The notes below the pieces were generated by a model. It was not told where the DNA came from. It made no database searches and was given only the letters and a program-made list of their open reading frames with translations. The translations under genes and the position numbers were made by a program. A DNA stretch of 64,000 bases from Boudabousia marimammalium (GTDB lineage: Bacteria > Actinomycetota > Actinomycetes > Actinomycetales > Actinomycetaceae): contig NZ_MPDM01000006.1 of NCBI RefSeq assembly GCF_001936115.1, positions 1 to 64,000 of the forward strand, in the 5' to 3' direction. This document shows positions 38,435 through 48,004 of the stretch, one piece after another; the first letter of the stretch is position 1; each line of letters starts with the position of its first letter.

Positions 38435-39580
38435 TCATTTGTGGGGGCAGACTTCTAATTTGTCGGTCTGCCCTGACTTGATAGCACGCAGAACCTCAGC
38501 CGCCTGTTTCAGGTTCTTCACCCTTACCGGGGTGATTCCCTCAGGCAGCTTCGCGTCCTTCAACTCGTTACAATTGATGTCCGGGGCAAGGAACCACTTG
38601 GCACCGTCATGGTAGGCGGCATAGATTTTCGGAACAATCCCGCCAATCGGGGCCACCATCCCATTGGCGCGGATAGCGCCGGTCACAGCCACATAATCTT
38701 TGCCAAGCAGGTCGGCGCCAAGCTTGTGCATCGTCGTTAGAGCCATCGCCAGGCCTCCAGAAGGACCGTTAGCCTCAGATTCCATAACCGGATGATACTT
38801 ACCGTAGTTTTGCGTAGTCGTTAGCTCATCCGCGAAGCGAGAGCCAGGCACTTCGTCTTCTGGGGTAACCGTAGGCAACTCCAAAACTGTGGTTCCCTGA
38901 TTCCGCTTCACCGTAACCTGAACTTTTGTCGCCGGAGGAATCTGCTGCATAACTTCAGCCAGGTCAGTGGTGTTACCAATGTTGTGCTCCCCGGCGGAAG
39001 TCACTACGCCTACCAGCTGGTCCCCTTTCTGAACACCCGTAGCAGAGTCTTTGTTGAAGACAATCTCAGAAGAGTAAGGGAGTCCCATTTCTGAAAAGGC
39101 CGCTCCAAAAGCGCTGTCTACGGATTCAGCGAAGCCATCATCAGCAGGCAGGTTCGCAAGTTTCTCACCTAGCTCTTCATATTCTTTAGGGCTGAGCTTT
39201 TCAACTTCAATCCCCTTAGTTACATCAGCGAGCAGGCAGTGACTCAGGCTAATATCGCTTTCTCCTGGGAAACCGTAGGCTAATACCCCGACTGCAAACA
39301 GCTTGGCACCATCAGACTCAGGGGTTGACGACTCTGACTGCGTCGCGCTCTCCGGGGCTGAAGAGACATGAATCTGATCAATCAGATTCACACTTGGTGC
39401 AGGGGTGGCAATCAGATAGTTCTCACAGGCACCAAAGATTTTCGCTGGAGTCACAGTGAACAAGACAGCAATTAGCGCCAAGGCAGCGATACCTCCCACC
39501 GCATATTTCACAAAGGGGTGAAAGTGCACCTCGACCGGCGGTGTCTCTTCCTCGGCCTCCCTAAAATTGCTGTCATCCAC
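38435..39580 (-). CDS. YlbL-type PDZ/Lon-S16 protease, paralogue 3
   Basis: 381-residue membrane-anchored serine protease: cytosolic tip with acidic residues, one membrane helix (AVGGIAALALIAVLFTV), a central PDZ-like domain (IVFNKDSATGVQKGDQLVGVV), and a Lon-type S16 domain with Ser in NGPSGGLAMAL and Lys in PIGGIVPKIYAA, the expected Ser-Lys dyad. Family member YlbL/Rv3194c; substrates unknown. GTG start behind AAGGA. Third of three tandem copies; the last residues (SGQTDKLEVCPHK) are identical to those of paralogue 1. Confidence 0.88.
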   Translation of the reverse strand: MDDSNFREAEEETPPVEVHFHPFVKYAVGGIAALALIAVLFTVTPAKIFGACENYLIATPAPSVNLIDQIHVSSAPESATQSESSTPESDGAKLFAVGVLAYGFPGESDISLSHCLLADVTKGIEVEKLSPKEYEELGEKLANLPADDGFAESVDSAFGAAFSEMGLPYSSEIVFNKDSATGVQKGDQLVGVVTSAGEHNIGNTTDLAEVMQQIPPATKVQVTVKRNQGTTVLELPTVTPEDEVPGSRFADELTTTQNYGKYHPVMESEANGPSGGLAMALTTMHKLGADLLGKDYVAVTGAIRANGMVAPIGGIVPKIYAAYHDGAKWFLAPDINCNELKDAKLPEGITPVRVKNLKQAAEVLRAIKSGQTDKLEVCPHK

Positions 39581-39599
39581 TGAGATTGTCCTTCCTCAA

Positions 39600-40826
39600 C
39601 TATTTGTGCGGGCAGATATCTAGTTGGTCGGTCTGCCCTGACTTAATGGCACGCATAACCTCAGCCGCCTGATTAACGTCCTTCACGGCGACCAGCTTGA
39701 TTTCAGGCGGTAGCTCCCGGTCTTTCAGCTCCACGCAGTTATCTTCCGGCATGAGGAACCAGTCCGCTCCGCCGCTGAGGGCGCTGTAAACCTTCGAATA
39801 GATACCGTTCACCGGATAGGTCACGCCATCGGGCCGAAGATCACCAGTTACCGCTACCGAGTCCTTCCCCATCAGGCTGCCCCCGTCCAGCGCATTCATG
39901 GTGGCCAGAGCAATAGCTAGGGAACCCGAGCTACCGTAGATACCGGAATTAGGCAGATAGTGCACTAGTTTATTGAAGTCGTAGTCAATTTTGAACCGCA
40001 CGGGAAGCGCAGACCCAGCCAGATCAGGCGGCCCCACGATGGTAGCAATCGTTTCAGTAATGGTGTCGCTACCGCGTTTGGCGATTACTGTCACTTCAGT
40101 CCCCGCCGGGGTGTTCTCATAGAATTGAATAAGTTTCCCAGCTGAATCAAGGTTGATGATGTTGTCACCTTGCCGGAGTTCGATTAGTTCATCCCCGGCT
40201 TTCAATGTCTTTGCCTCCAGCGCGTCCACGACAACGATCTTGACTTGATGCGCAATCTTCATGCTCTCAAAGGCTAAAGCGAACGCGGTATTGCGTCCCT
40301 CTTCATAGCCGCCATCATCAATATCTTGAGGGGCTTGTGCAGGTTCATCCTCATCGGAGGAGGTAGCTTCTGCGGTGCCTTCATCCGGCGTGTGCGCCTG
40401 CATCTGCGGCATGGCGTCTTCAGGCGTACCGAATTCCGGTGTTGGCATATCAACCAGCTCATAGCCGTCAGAAAACATTCCGCGCAGACAAGAACTCACG
40501 CTGATTTCCCGATCACCATCAAGGCCTTCTGTGAAAACCGAGACTGATAACAGCTTGCCGCTATCTGTAGGCAACTGAGCCAGCTGCACGGGGGTCCCGT
40601 CCGTGTGCTTCAGCTTATCTTCCTCGAACCTGATCTTATTCACCATATTTTCCGCATCACCCGGGTAAACCAGAACCTGGTTCTCGCACAGATTCAGCAC
40701 CCTAGCTGGCGCAGGAATTAAAACTATTAGACCAAAAACCGCGACAAGGAAAGCAATCAGCAGCTTCTTCTTAGTTGGCATCTTGGCTTTTGGTTGTTCT
40801 TCTGCCGGTTCAGAAACAGTATCCAT
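39600..40826 (-). CDS. YlbL-type PDZ/Lon-S16 protease, paralogue 2
   Basis: 408-residue copy of the same architecture: membrane helix (KLLIAFLVAVFGLIVLIPAP), an acidic Glu/Ala/Pro-rich insertion (about 140-175) not seen in the other two, a PDZ-like domain with weaker conservation, and an S16 domain where the Ser lies in IYGSSGSLAIAL (other copies GPS) and the Lys in PVNGIYSKVYSA. The dyad is retained but the context is the most diverged of the three, suggesting a changed substrate. Ends SGQTDQLDICPHK. ATG start with AAGAAGTGAG upstream. Confidence 0.85.
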   Translation of the reverse strand: MDTVSEPAEEQPKAKMPTKKKLLIAFLVAVFGLIVLIPAPARVLNLCENQVLVYPGDAENMVNKIRFEEDKLKHTDGTPVQLAQLPTDSGKLLSVSVFTEGLDGDREISVSSCLRGMFSDGYELVDMPTPEFGTPEDAMPQMQAHTPDEGTAEATSSDEDEPAQAPQDIDDGGYEEGRNTAFALAFESMKIAHQVKIVVVDALEAKTLKAGDELIELRQGDNIINLDSAGKLIQFYENTPAGTEVTVIAKRGSDTITETIATIVGPPDLAGSALPVRFKIDYDFNKLVHYLPNSGIYGSSGSLAIALATMNALDGGSLMGKDSVAVTGDLRPDGVTYPVNGIYSKVYSALSGGADWFLMPEDNCVELKDRELPPEIKLVAVKDVNQAAEVMRAIKSGQTDQLDICPHK

Positions 40827-40839
40827 GTCGACTCACTTC

Positions 40840-42054
40840 TTATTTGTGGGGGCAGACTTCTAATTTGTCGGTCTGCCCTGACTTAATGGCGCGTAGCACG
40901 TCTGCGGCCTGCCCCAAGTTCGTGATTCGCACTGGGGTGATTCCCTCAGGTAGCTTCGCGTCCTTCAACTGATCGCAATTATAGTCAGGAGCAAGGAACC
41001 ATTTCGCCCCGTCATGCTGCGCACCGTATATCTTTTGCACCACACCGCCGATAGGACCAACCATGCCGTTCGGACTCATGGTTCCGGTGACCGCCACAGA
41101 GTCATTCCCGATTAGCTCTCCGCCGGAGATAGTGTTCATCATGGTCAAAGCGAAAACTGTGCCAGCTGAGGGACCCCCAATCGATTCAGGAATATTTACA
41201 GAAATCGGGTAGGGAAAGTGATAGTCCGCGTTAATGAAAGCACCCAGCAGGGAACCTTTGCGTCCCTCTTCCCCGGGCGCTATGGTTTTCATTTCGATTG
41301 TTTCCAGCTGGCTGCCCCGCTTTACGCTCACCTTGATCTGGGTGCCAGGTTCAGTGGAGTCGAGGATGCGATACAGATCGGCGGTGGAAGTAATCTGCTG
41401 CTCAACCCCGTTGTGGCTGATTGCAACGAGGACGTCATTTTCTTTGAGTTTCCCGTATCCGTCAGACTTTTCGCTGACCCCCGCGATCGTAATTTTGGAA
41501 CTGAAAGGAATCTCCAATGCGGTGAGCGCGGCAGCGCGGGCATTATCTTGTGACGATGTCATGAACTGCTTCTGAACTTTCCGCTCTTCCTCGGCGGAGA
41601 CATCCTCGGGGAATACTTGGCTGTACGGAAGTATATTCTGGCTGGGATCAAAGTAGGCAGAGATCAGTTCCCAGCCACGTACTGCCGCAGTTGAGGGTCC
41701 CCCTCGCATGGAGACTGTCACCAGCCGTAGCTGGCCTGGTACTTGTGAAGTGGGATGATTTTTCCCGTCAGATACCTCCACAATCGGACGGGTTTTCCCA
41801 TCAATCTGGGTATTCGCCAGCAAATTGATGGTCGGTCCAGGCATCTCAATCACATAGGGGAAAGGGTGAATAACCGCCAAATAGACCGCAGCAACGACAG
41901 CTACAAAAATCAGCAGCCAAGCCCACCGACTTTTCCGCCGCCCAGTTTTCACGCTAACTTGATGCGCAAAAGGAACCCCGGAAGAGCCGAACACTTTGCC
42001 CTCTGTCAGATGCTTCGAATCAAAAGAAGTAGAATAGTTACTCACCTGTCCCAT
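40840..42054 (-). CDS. YlbL-type PDZ/Lon-S16 protease, paralogue 1
   Basis: First gene of the tandem set and closest to the usual single-copy form: membrane helix (WAWLLIFVAVVAAVYLAVI), PHPYVIEMPGP-like segment (HPFPYVIEMPGPTINLL), PDZ domain (KLKENDVLVAISHNGV), S16 domain with Ser in IGGPSAGTVFAL and Lys in PIGGVVQKIYGA. I chose the ATG at 42054 (404 residues); an in-frame GTG lies seven codons upstream and neither has a clear ribosome site. Paralogue 2 follows after 13 bases, so the set is one operon. Confidence 0.85.
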   Translation of the reverse strand: MGQVSNYSTSFDSKHLTEGKVFGSSGVPFAHQVSVKTGRRKSRWAWLLIFVAVVAAVYLAVIHPFPYVIEMPGPTINLLANTQIDGKTRPIVEVSDGKNHPTSQVPGQLRLVTVSMRGGPSTAAVRGWELISAYFDPSQNILPYSQVFPEDVSAEEERKVQKQFMTSSQDNARAAALTALEIPFSSKITIAGVSEKSDGYGKLKENDVLVAISHNGVEQQITSTADLYRILDSTEPGTQIKVSVKRGSQLETIEMKTIAPGEEGRKGSLLGAFINADYHFPYPISVNIPESIGGPSAGTVFALTMMNTISGGELIGNDSVAVTGTMSPNGMVGPIGGVVQKIYGAQHDGAKWFLAPDYNCDQLKDAKLPEGITPVRITNLGQAADVLRAIKSGQTDKLEVCPHK

Positions 42055-42213
42055 TCTGCACTGTTTTACGCTCACACGCTAAAGCAGACCCCTAAGATTC
42101 GTAGTTTCCGCGTTCGCCTTCGGAGCAATCCATCCAGCGTAGCGGCCTATAGATGGCTTCATAAGTCCATTTTTAGTACCGTTGTTTCACCAGTTGCCGC
42201 ACAAGGAGGCACC

Positions 42214-43794
42214 ATGTCGACTGATCAGCCAGCAGATAGCAACCAGCCTGAAGACGAAGGCAATCAAGCTTTCGATGATTTCTTCAAAGCGTTAGAGGGC
42301 ATCGTCCCGGAGCATGAACTAGAACAGGTTAAGAAAATGCTGCAAGAGCAGGGACTTGATCTGGAGAATCTAGACTTAAGCGGCGCCATGGGAATCGGCC
42401 CGAACGGAGCCTTCATGATGCCCGGAGGTGGCGGCCCCATCATGTCGGTGATAGGTGATTTATTCGGAGAAGGCTCTGAAGGCCCCGTGAACTGGAAGGT
42501 GGCCCATCAGCTGGCTACCGAAGGAGCCCAAAAGAGTGGCAACCAGACTTTAACTGCCGCGCAGGCCGCGCAATACCGCACCGCCCTGCAGGTGGCCGGG
42601 CTGTGGCTGGACGCCGTTACTGATTTGCGTCCCGCCAGCGTGGAGCCGGAAGCTTGGACTCGCACTCAATGGGTTGAGGCCACAGAAGCTACCTGGCGAA
42701 GCATCTGTGAGCCGGTGGCCTTGAACGCTTCCCGGGCAATCTCCAAAGCCATGGGAGATGTAATGGGGAACCTCGGTTTCTCAGACTCCGAGGACATGAG
42801 CGAACACCTCCCGCCGGAAGCGAAGCAGATGATTGCCTTAATCGGCGGCGCTGGGGCGGACGGCGACAGCCAGAACCCCCTCGGCGGCATGATGGACCGG
42901 ATGGGTGCAACCCTGTTCGGAATGCAGATGGGTCACGCCATTGGCGCTTTAGCCTCAGAAACTTTAGGGTACACGGCTATCGGTATCCCGATGCTAGGGA
43001 AACCGCGGGTCGCCCTCGTCCCCCGAAATGTTGAAGAGTTCGGGGAGGGCTTCGACATCCCAGCCAATGAGGTAACCAGCTTCGTGGCGGTTCGAGAGTC
43101 AGCTTTTGCGCGTCTTTTCGCGGCAGTCCCCTGGTTGCGTCACCATGTTCTTTCAGCGGTCGAGGCGTACTCGAAGGGGATTGACATCGATACTGATGCG
43201 GTTGAGGACGCTGCCCGTTCCATGAACTTCGAGCAACCCCAATCCTTCCAAGATGCACTATCTGGCGGCATGTTTACGCCCCAGATTTCGCCTGAGCAGC
43301 AAAAATATTTGGATCAGTTGCAGACCGTACTTGCCGTCATTGAAGGCTGGGTGGAGGAAGTCACCCTGCGGGCAACCCTGCCGCATATTCCGCACGCCAT
43401 CCAGCTGGATGAAATGATTCGTCGCCGTCGCGCCAGTGGTTCCCCCGCGGAGAAGATCTTCCATAACCTGGTGGGCTTGCAGCTCTCCCCGAAGCGCTCG
43501 CGGGATGCGAAACTGCTCTGGTCAACCTTGACGGACCAGATTGGCCCGGATGCTCGTGACGCTTTCTGGGCGCATCCTTCCACGATGCCAACCATGGAGG
43601 AGCTAGATAATCCTACCGCCGTGGTGCAATCCCGCCAGCAGGCCGCAGAGAAGCAAGACGAAATGGATGCGCAGCTCGAAGCCCTCCTTGAAGGCAAGAT
43701 GGGCTGGGCTGAGGGACTGGCTCCTGAGGATGATTCCGAGGGGGATACCCGCGCCCAAAACGACGGTGAGGATTCAGCCTCCCCAGAGGCTTAG
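42214..43794 (+). CDS. DUF2342 / zinc-dependent metalloprotease-like protein
   Basis: 526-residue protein of the actinobacterial DUF2342 (TIGR03624-type) family, annotated as putative zincin. An acidic N terminus, a Gly/Met-rich patch (GIGPNGAFMMPGGGGP), the conserved VNWKVAHQLA and the C-terminal block ATLPHIPHAIQLDEMIRRRRASGSPAEK are present. No HExxH is visible, so protease activity is doubtful. I chose the ATG at 42214 behind a full AAGGAGG four bases upstream; the open frame extends about 150 codons further but that part is antisense to paralogue 1. Confidence 0.82.
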   Translation: MSTDQPADSNQPEDEGNQAFDDFFKALEGIVPEHELEQVKKMLQEQGLDLENLDLSGAMGIGPNGAFMMPGGGGPIMSVIGDLFGEGSEGPVNWKVAHQLATEGAQKSGNQTLTAAQAAQYRTALQVAGLWLDAVTDLRPASVEPEAWTRTQWVEATEATWRSICEPVALNASRAISKAMGDVMGNLGFSDSEDMSEHLPPEAKQMIALIGGAGADGDSQNPLGGMMDRMGATLFGMQMGHAIGALASETLGYTAIGIPMLGKPRVALVPRNVEEFGEGFDIPANEVTSFVAVRESAFARLFAAVPWLRHHVLSAVEAYSKGIDIDTDAVEDAARSMNFEQPQSFQDALSGGMFTPQISPEQQKYLDQLQTVLAVIEGWVEEVTLRATLPHIPHAIQLDEMIRRRRASGSPAEKIFHNLVGLQLSPKRSRDAKLLWSTLTDQIGPDARDAFWAHPSTMPTMEELDNPTAVVQSRQQAAEKQDEMDAQLEALLEGKMGWAEGLAPEDDSEGDTRAQNDGEDSASPEA

Positions 43795-43876
43795 TTATCC
43801 ACAGATGCCGTAATGGGCCGGTAATCTGGCGGTTCTCCTGCGAAGCTAATTACAGTTTCAAAGCAAGGAGAGCGCA

Positions 43877-44878
43877 TTGGCATCACTCAAGCTACGCCAC
43901 GGCATCCCGATTCTGCAACGCGGAAACGGTGAGCTCCAGTTCGGGAGCGATCCGGTTCATGGGCTGGTCCTCAAAGGACTTACTGACGGGGAGATTAGCT
44001 ATCTGCTGTGGTTGGGGCGCAGAACGAATCGCTACCAGATTGAACGCCATCAACGGTGTTTGCAGATTACTGACGCAAGGGTGGCGGAGCTCTTGCAGCA
44101 GTTGTCGGATGCTGGCCTGATGGATAGCCCAACCAGTCACCGTAACCGTCCCTACACTGCGGAAGAAACCCTCTGCTCCAGACTGGATGGCTCCCAGGAG
44201 GGCTTTCGCTGCCGCAAAGAAAAACATGTCCTAGTGGTGGGGGCTGACCGCTTGGGCGCGCTGGTTGCCTCGCTGCTGGGCACGGCAGGAATCGGGAATA
44301 TTAGCGTAAAGACGCGGAAAGAGAATGAGCGGATCAGTGCCGCGGAGTTATTTCCGTTTAGTTCCAGCAGTTTCGGGAAGAAACGCTCCGGAGCGATAGT
44401 GACTACCTGCCAGCAGTACTCACCGAAAATCAACTACTATTCGGTAGCCCAATGCGACCTGGTGATCATGATTAGCTATGGGGCGTTCTCAACCGTGGAC
44501 TTGAAACTAATGGGGTTGCAGCATATCCCCCATCTGGCGGTCAGCCTGTCAGATTTGGGGGCGACAGTTGGGCCACTGGTCCAGCCGGGAGCTACTCCTT
44601 GCACGCACTGCGTTGATCTGCATCGCACAGACCATGATTCCAGCTGGCCTAGGCTTCAGCAGCAGCTTATCTCTTGGGGGAGGAATCCCCCGCCGGGGGT
44701 ACTAGATGCGGCATCCTTAAGCCTGATTGCCGGCGTGATACTGCGGTACGCCACTGATTACTTGGATGGCCGGCATCTTATTCCGCTGGGTTCCCTAAGC
44801 TATGTCCCGTACTATCCGGCAGATACCACCACTACCCAGGTTCAGCCGCATCCGCGTTGTAGCTGTCAGGCACTCTAG
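43877..44878 (+). CDS. ThiF/TOMM cyclodehydratase-like protein
   Basis: 333-residue E1-like Rossmann protein as found in actinobacteria next to uvrD2. An N-terminal winged part (residues 1-105), a Rossmann fold (HVLVVGADRLGALVASLLG, about 115), the family block GPLVQPGATPCTHCVDLHR and a C-terminal CSC that together supply four zinc cysteines. This is the ocin-ThiF/leader-binding fold of azole peptide systems, but no precursor, YcaO or oxidase is nearby, so its role is unclear. TTG start behind AAGGAG. Confidence 0.75.
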   Translation: MASLKLRHGIPILQRGNGELQFGSDPVHGLVLKGLTDGEISYLLWLGRRTNRYQIERHQRCLQITDARVAELLQQLSDAGLMDSPTSHRNRPYTAEETLCSRLDGSQEGFRCRKEKHVLVVGADRLGALVASLLGTAGIGNISVKTRKENERISAAELFPFSSSSFGKKRSGAIVTTCQQYSPKINYYSVAQCDLVIMISYGAFSTVDLKLMGLQHIPHLAVSLSDLGATVGPLVQPGATPCTHCVDLHRTDHDSSWPRLQQQLISWGRNPPPGVLDAASLSLIAGVILRYATDYLDGRHLIPLGSLSYVPYYPADTTTTQVQPHPRCSCQAL

Positions 44879-44887
44879 CTGAGGTGA

Positions 44888-46963
44888 CTATTTGTCTCCG
44901 CGCAGCTCAGCCAGCAAATCTAGGACTTCTTCACCCCACAGGGATAGTTTCGTATCGCCGATGCCCCGTAGCTGTCCCAGTTGCGTCAGAGTCTGCGGAT
45001 CCTCCAAAGCTATCTCCCGTAAAGTCACGTCCGCAAAGATAGTGAAGGCAGGCTTGGACATTTCGTCACTAAGTTTGCGGCGCCAGGCTTTCAGCTGGGT
45101 GAACCGCTCCAGCGAATCAGTGCTGGCGTCCTCCTCAAACTGGCGGGCTGCCATGCGGGCACGTTCACGCGGGCTGGCGGAAGCCGAGGGGGTCGAGGAC
45201 GACTTGGTACGCTCTGGCCACAGTGGCGCTAAGAAATGCGATCGCTTATTCTTTCCCCGCCCACCGGAGCGGCTCTGCGCGTAGCTGATCCGCAGAATGC
45301 TTCGCGCCCGGGTGACCGCCACATAGAACAGTCTGCGTTCCTCTGCGATTGCGGCCTCAGTTTTCGCCATCGAGATGGGGAGCAGGCCTTCTCTAACCCC
45401 AATCAGGAACACGGCCTCCCATTCAAGGCCTTTAGCCGCATGAATGGTTGAGAGCGTCACTCCCTCAACAGTCGGGGCATGCTGGGCTTGCATTCGTTCT
45501 TTTAGTTCTTTCGCCAAGGCGTCCGGATGTACCCCCTCGGCGGCACGGTCTTTCGCCAAGGTGTAGAGCGCGTTCAAAGCATCCCAGCGTTCACGTACTG
45601 CACCCTGGGTTTCTGGTGCGGTTTCAGTCCAACCAGCTCCGCGTACAGATTCACGCATGAATGTGGCGGTGTCCCCGTCGGCTTCGGAGTTTGCTAGATT
45701 CTGGAAAGCAGTGATTGCGGCGCGCACATCACCACGGTGGAAGAACTCTTCACCGCCACGCATCACGTAGCCGATTCCGGCAGCGGTAAGGGCCTGTTCA
45801 ATGGCTTGAGATTGCGCATTGGTGCGGAACAGGACCGCAATCTGAGACAGCGGAAGTCCATCTTCGTAGAGTTCTTTGATTTGCTCTGCGACCTGCTCTG
45901 CTTCAGTCTCATCATCATGGAAGGTGCTGAAACTAGGTTTCGGACCAGAAGGCGCATGAGATTTGAGCTGCACCGCCCCTTGCATCATCCCACCTGGTGA
46001 TGAAACCAAAATCCGGTTCGCTACCGTAACGATTTCCGGTGAGGAACGGTAGTCCCGGTTCAAAACGACGGTCCTGGCCCCCTCGTAGCGTTGCGCAAAA
46101 GAACTCAGATAGTGCGGGGTCGCACCGGTAAAAGAATAGATAGTTTGGGCGACGTCACCGACTACGCACAGGTCGTTACGCTCCCCCAGCCACAAGTCCA
46201 GTAGCTGCTGCTGGAGTTTGGAAACGTCCTGATACTCATCCACCACAAAGTTTCGGTACTGGGAGCGGATACGTTTCGCAATATCGGGGCGTTGCTGCAA
46301 CATCCCCACCGTCATGAGTAGGACATCCTCAAAGTCGATAACCCCGTTGTCGCTTTTCACTGCCTCATAGCGGCGCAAAATGGAGGAAACCGTCTCCGGA
46401 CTCATATTAGTTGGGGGAATTCTATCCGCCTGAACGGCTGCATCCACATACTGTTCCGGCGTGATCATACTGACTTTCGCCCACTCAACTTCCGCCGCTA
46501 GGTCGCGAATCGCTACGCGGTCCACATCAATACCCTCATCATGGGCGGCAGCGGCCACCAGGTTGCCTTTCTGCTTCACCAGCGGCGGGAAATTGCCTCC
46601 CACCACGGTCGGCCAGAAGAAAGATAACTGCCGCAAAGCGGCCGCATGGAAAGTCCGGGCCTGCACGCCGTGCACGCCAAGAGCAGCTAAGCGTTCACGC
46701 ATCTCACCAGCCGCCCGGGCCGTAAAAGTCACGGCCAGCAATGAAGTTGGCGCAAAAGCTTCTGTCGCCACCCCGTAAGCAATCCGATAGGTAATCGCCC
46801 GAGTCTTACCTGTACCGGCACCAGCCAGAACGCACAGCGGACCCGAAACCTGCCGAGCGACCTGCCGCTGTTCAGGATCCAGATCGGCTAGCAGCTCATC
46901 AGGCGATTTAAGTTCCGGCCCAGACCCTGGAGAGCCTTGAGATAAATCAGGATAAGAAGTCAT
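44888..46963 (-). CDS. uvrD2: UvrD/REP-family helicase with C-terminal HRDC domain
   Basis: 691-residue SF1A DNA helicase. Walker A AGAGTGKTRAI near residue 47, VDEYQDVSKLQ (DExx box), GDVAQTIYSFTGA (motif III), TIHAAKGLEWEAVF (motif V), VAVTRARSILRISYA (motif VI), a Ser/Lys-rich linker and an HRDC domain (LRGIGDTKLSLWGEEVLDLL). This is the UvrD2 layout of actinobacteria rather than UvrD1. Convergent with the ThiF-like gene and followed upstream by nudC on the same strand. Confidence 0.93.
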   Translation of the reverse strand: MTSYPDLSQGSPGSGPELKSPDELLADLDPEQRQVARQVSGPLCVLAGAGTGKTRAITYRIAYGVATEAFAPTSLLAVTFTARAAGEMRERLAALGVHGVQARTFHAAALRQLSFFWPTVVGGNFPPLVKQKGNLVAAAAHDEGIDVDRVAIRDLAAEVEWAKVSMITPEQYVDAAVQADRIPPTNMSPETVSSILRRYEAVKSDNGVIDFEDVLLMTVGMLQQRPDIAKRIRSQYRNFVVDEYQDVSKLQQQLLDLWLGERNDLCVVGDVAQTIYSFTGATPHYLSSFAQRYEGARTVVLNRDYRSSPEIVTVANRILVSSPGGMMQGAVQLKSHAPSGPKPSFSTFHDDETEAEQVAEQIKELYEDGLPLSQIAVLFRTNAQSQAIEQALTAAGIGYVMRGGEEFFHRGDVRAAITAFQNLANSEADGDTATFMRESVRGAGWTETAPETQGAVRERWDALNALYTLAKDRAAEGVHPDALAKELKERMQAQHAPTVEGVTLSTIHAAKGLEWEAVFLIGVREGLLPISMAKTEAAIAEERRLFYVAVTRARSILRISYAQSRSGGRGKNKRSHFLAPLWPERTKSSSTPSASASPRERARMAARQFEEDASTDSLERFTQLKAWRRKLSDEMSKPAFTIFADVTLREIALEDPQTLTQLGQLRGIGDTKLSLWGEEVLDLLAELRGDK

Positions 46964-46995
46964 AGTCTCAGTCTGTCATAGGGGCGGGACATTTA

Positions 46996-47949
46996 TTATT
47001 CCCACACCTCAGCAGGCATCATTTCACCCATCCACTGTGCAATATAGGCGCGGGCTACCGAGGAAGACGCCGGCATCATTAAATCACGGGTCTCAATGGC
47101 TTTACGTAGGTCAGCTTTAGAATAGAAATTGGCCCACATAATCTCATTATTATCCACCTGGATGAGCTGGTCGGCGGCCTCCCCCTCGACCCCCAACTGA
47201 ACCCGATAAACCAACATTAAGGAACGCGGGAAGGGCCACGGCTGGGAGGCAATGTACTTAATGGCGGAAGCATCAATCCCGTGGAAGCCGACCTCTTCAG
47301 AGATCTCACGCAAAACGGCGGACTCCGGGGTTTCCGCGGCATCAATATAGCCGGCAATCAGGGAGGCTAGACGCTCCGGCCAATGCGCGTTATGGGCCAG
47401 CAAAAGCCGATCCTGCTGATCATGGATCGCCATGATGACCGCCGGATCTGTGCGCGGATACACTAGATGCCCGCACTTGACACATTCTTTCATCCAGCCT
47501 AGCGAACGTGTCCGCAACGAACTACCGCAACGCGAACAGTACTTCATCTGGCTATGCCAGTTAGCCAGCGCGGCGGACTCCATCGTCATCATTACCTCAG
47601 CGTCGTTGAGGTAAGCACCCACGAACTGCAGACGTTTCCATTCCTCACCCTGCGCCTGCGAGTCGGGCACGAAAAGCCCTACACAAAGCTCCCCTTCTGG
47701 GGTTTCCCCCAAAAAAGCTGCTCGCCCCTGCGCGAACTGCTGCGCTAAGTCAGGAACCGACTCCAACTGGCTGACCGTCAAGGAATCTGAACCCTGAGCG
47801 GAGCTTTGTGACAGCTTGACTCTGCCCCGCGTACTGACATGGCAAACCCGCAGCTGCTGCGCTGTAATCAGCTGCTCGTAGAGTTCAACACTGGTACGGT
47901 CAGGGGTACGCGGATCAAGACCGCGACGAGAGCAAGGCAAATTCTTCAC
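46996..47949 (-). CDS. nudC: NAD+ diphosphatase / Nudix hydrolase
   Basis: Hydrolyses NADH/NAD+ to nicotinamide mononucleotide and AMP, and may remove NAD caps from RNA. The 317-residue protein has the family zinc finger (YCSRCGSSLRTR ... ECVKCGH), the Nudix box (GYIDAAETPESAVLREISEEVG) and the SQPWPFPRSLM motif that defines the NudC class. GTG start; TAGCGT lies about six bases upstream, which could make a leaderless mRNA divergent from rph. Confidence 0.93.
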   Translation of the reverse strand: MKNLPCSRRGLDPRTPDRTSVELYEQLITAQQLRVCHVSTRGRVKLSQSSAQGSDSLTVSQLESVPDLAQQFAQGRAAFLGETPEGELCVGLFVPDSQAQGEEWKRLQFVGAYLNDAEVMMTMESAALANWHSQMKYCSRCGSSLRTRSLGWMKECVKCGHLVYPRTDPAVIMAIHDQQDRLLLAHNAHWPERLASLIAGYIDAAETPESAVLREISEEVGFHGIDASAIKYIASQPWPFPRSLMLVYRVQLGVEGEAADQLIQVDNNEIMWANFYSKADLRKAIETRDLMMPASSSVARAYIAQWMGEMMPAEVWE

Positions 47950-47992
47950 CCTTATACGCTACCCTTTCTGCTCATAATTTATCTTCACTTGA

Positions 47993-47998
47993 TAGGCT
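47993..47998 (+). promoter_or_regulatory. -10 box of a leaderless rph promoter
   Basis: TAGGCT followed by six bases and the ATG at 48005, with no ribosome-binding site. The same hexamer precedes the phospholipase D-type gene at 5199. Confidence 0.5.
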
Positions 47999-48004
47999 TG
48001 TTTC

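Noticed and set aside
41755-42213. N-terminal extension of the DUF2342 frame by about 150 codons
   Set aside because: The extension runs antisense through the paralogue 1 protease gene, is not protein-like, and a strong AAGGAGG sits directly before ATG 42214.
43877-44878. Complete azole-peptide (TOMM) biosynthesis cluster
   Set aside because: Only the ThiF-like component is present; the adjacent genes are helicase and DUF2342, and no Cys/Ser/Thr-rich precursor was seen nearby.
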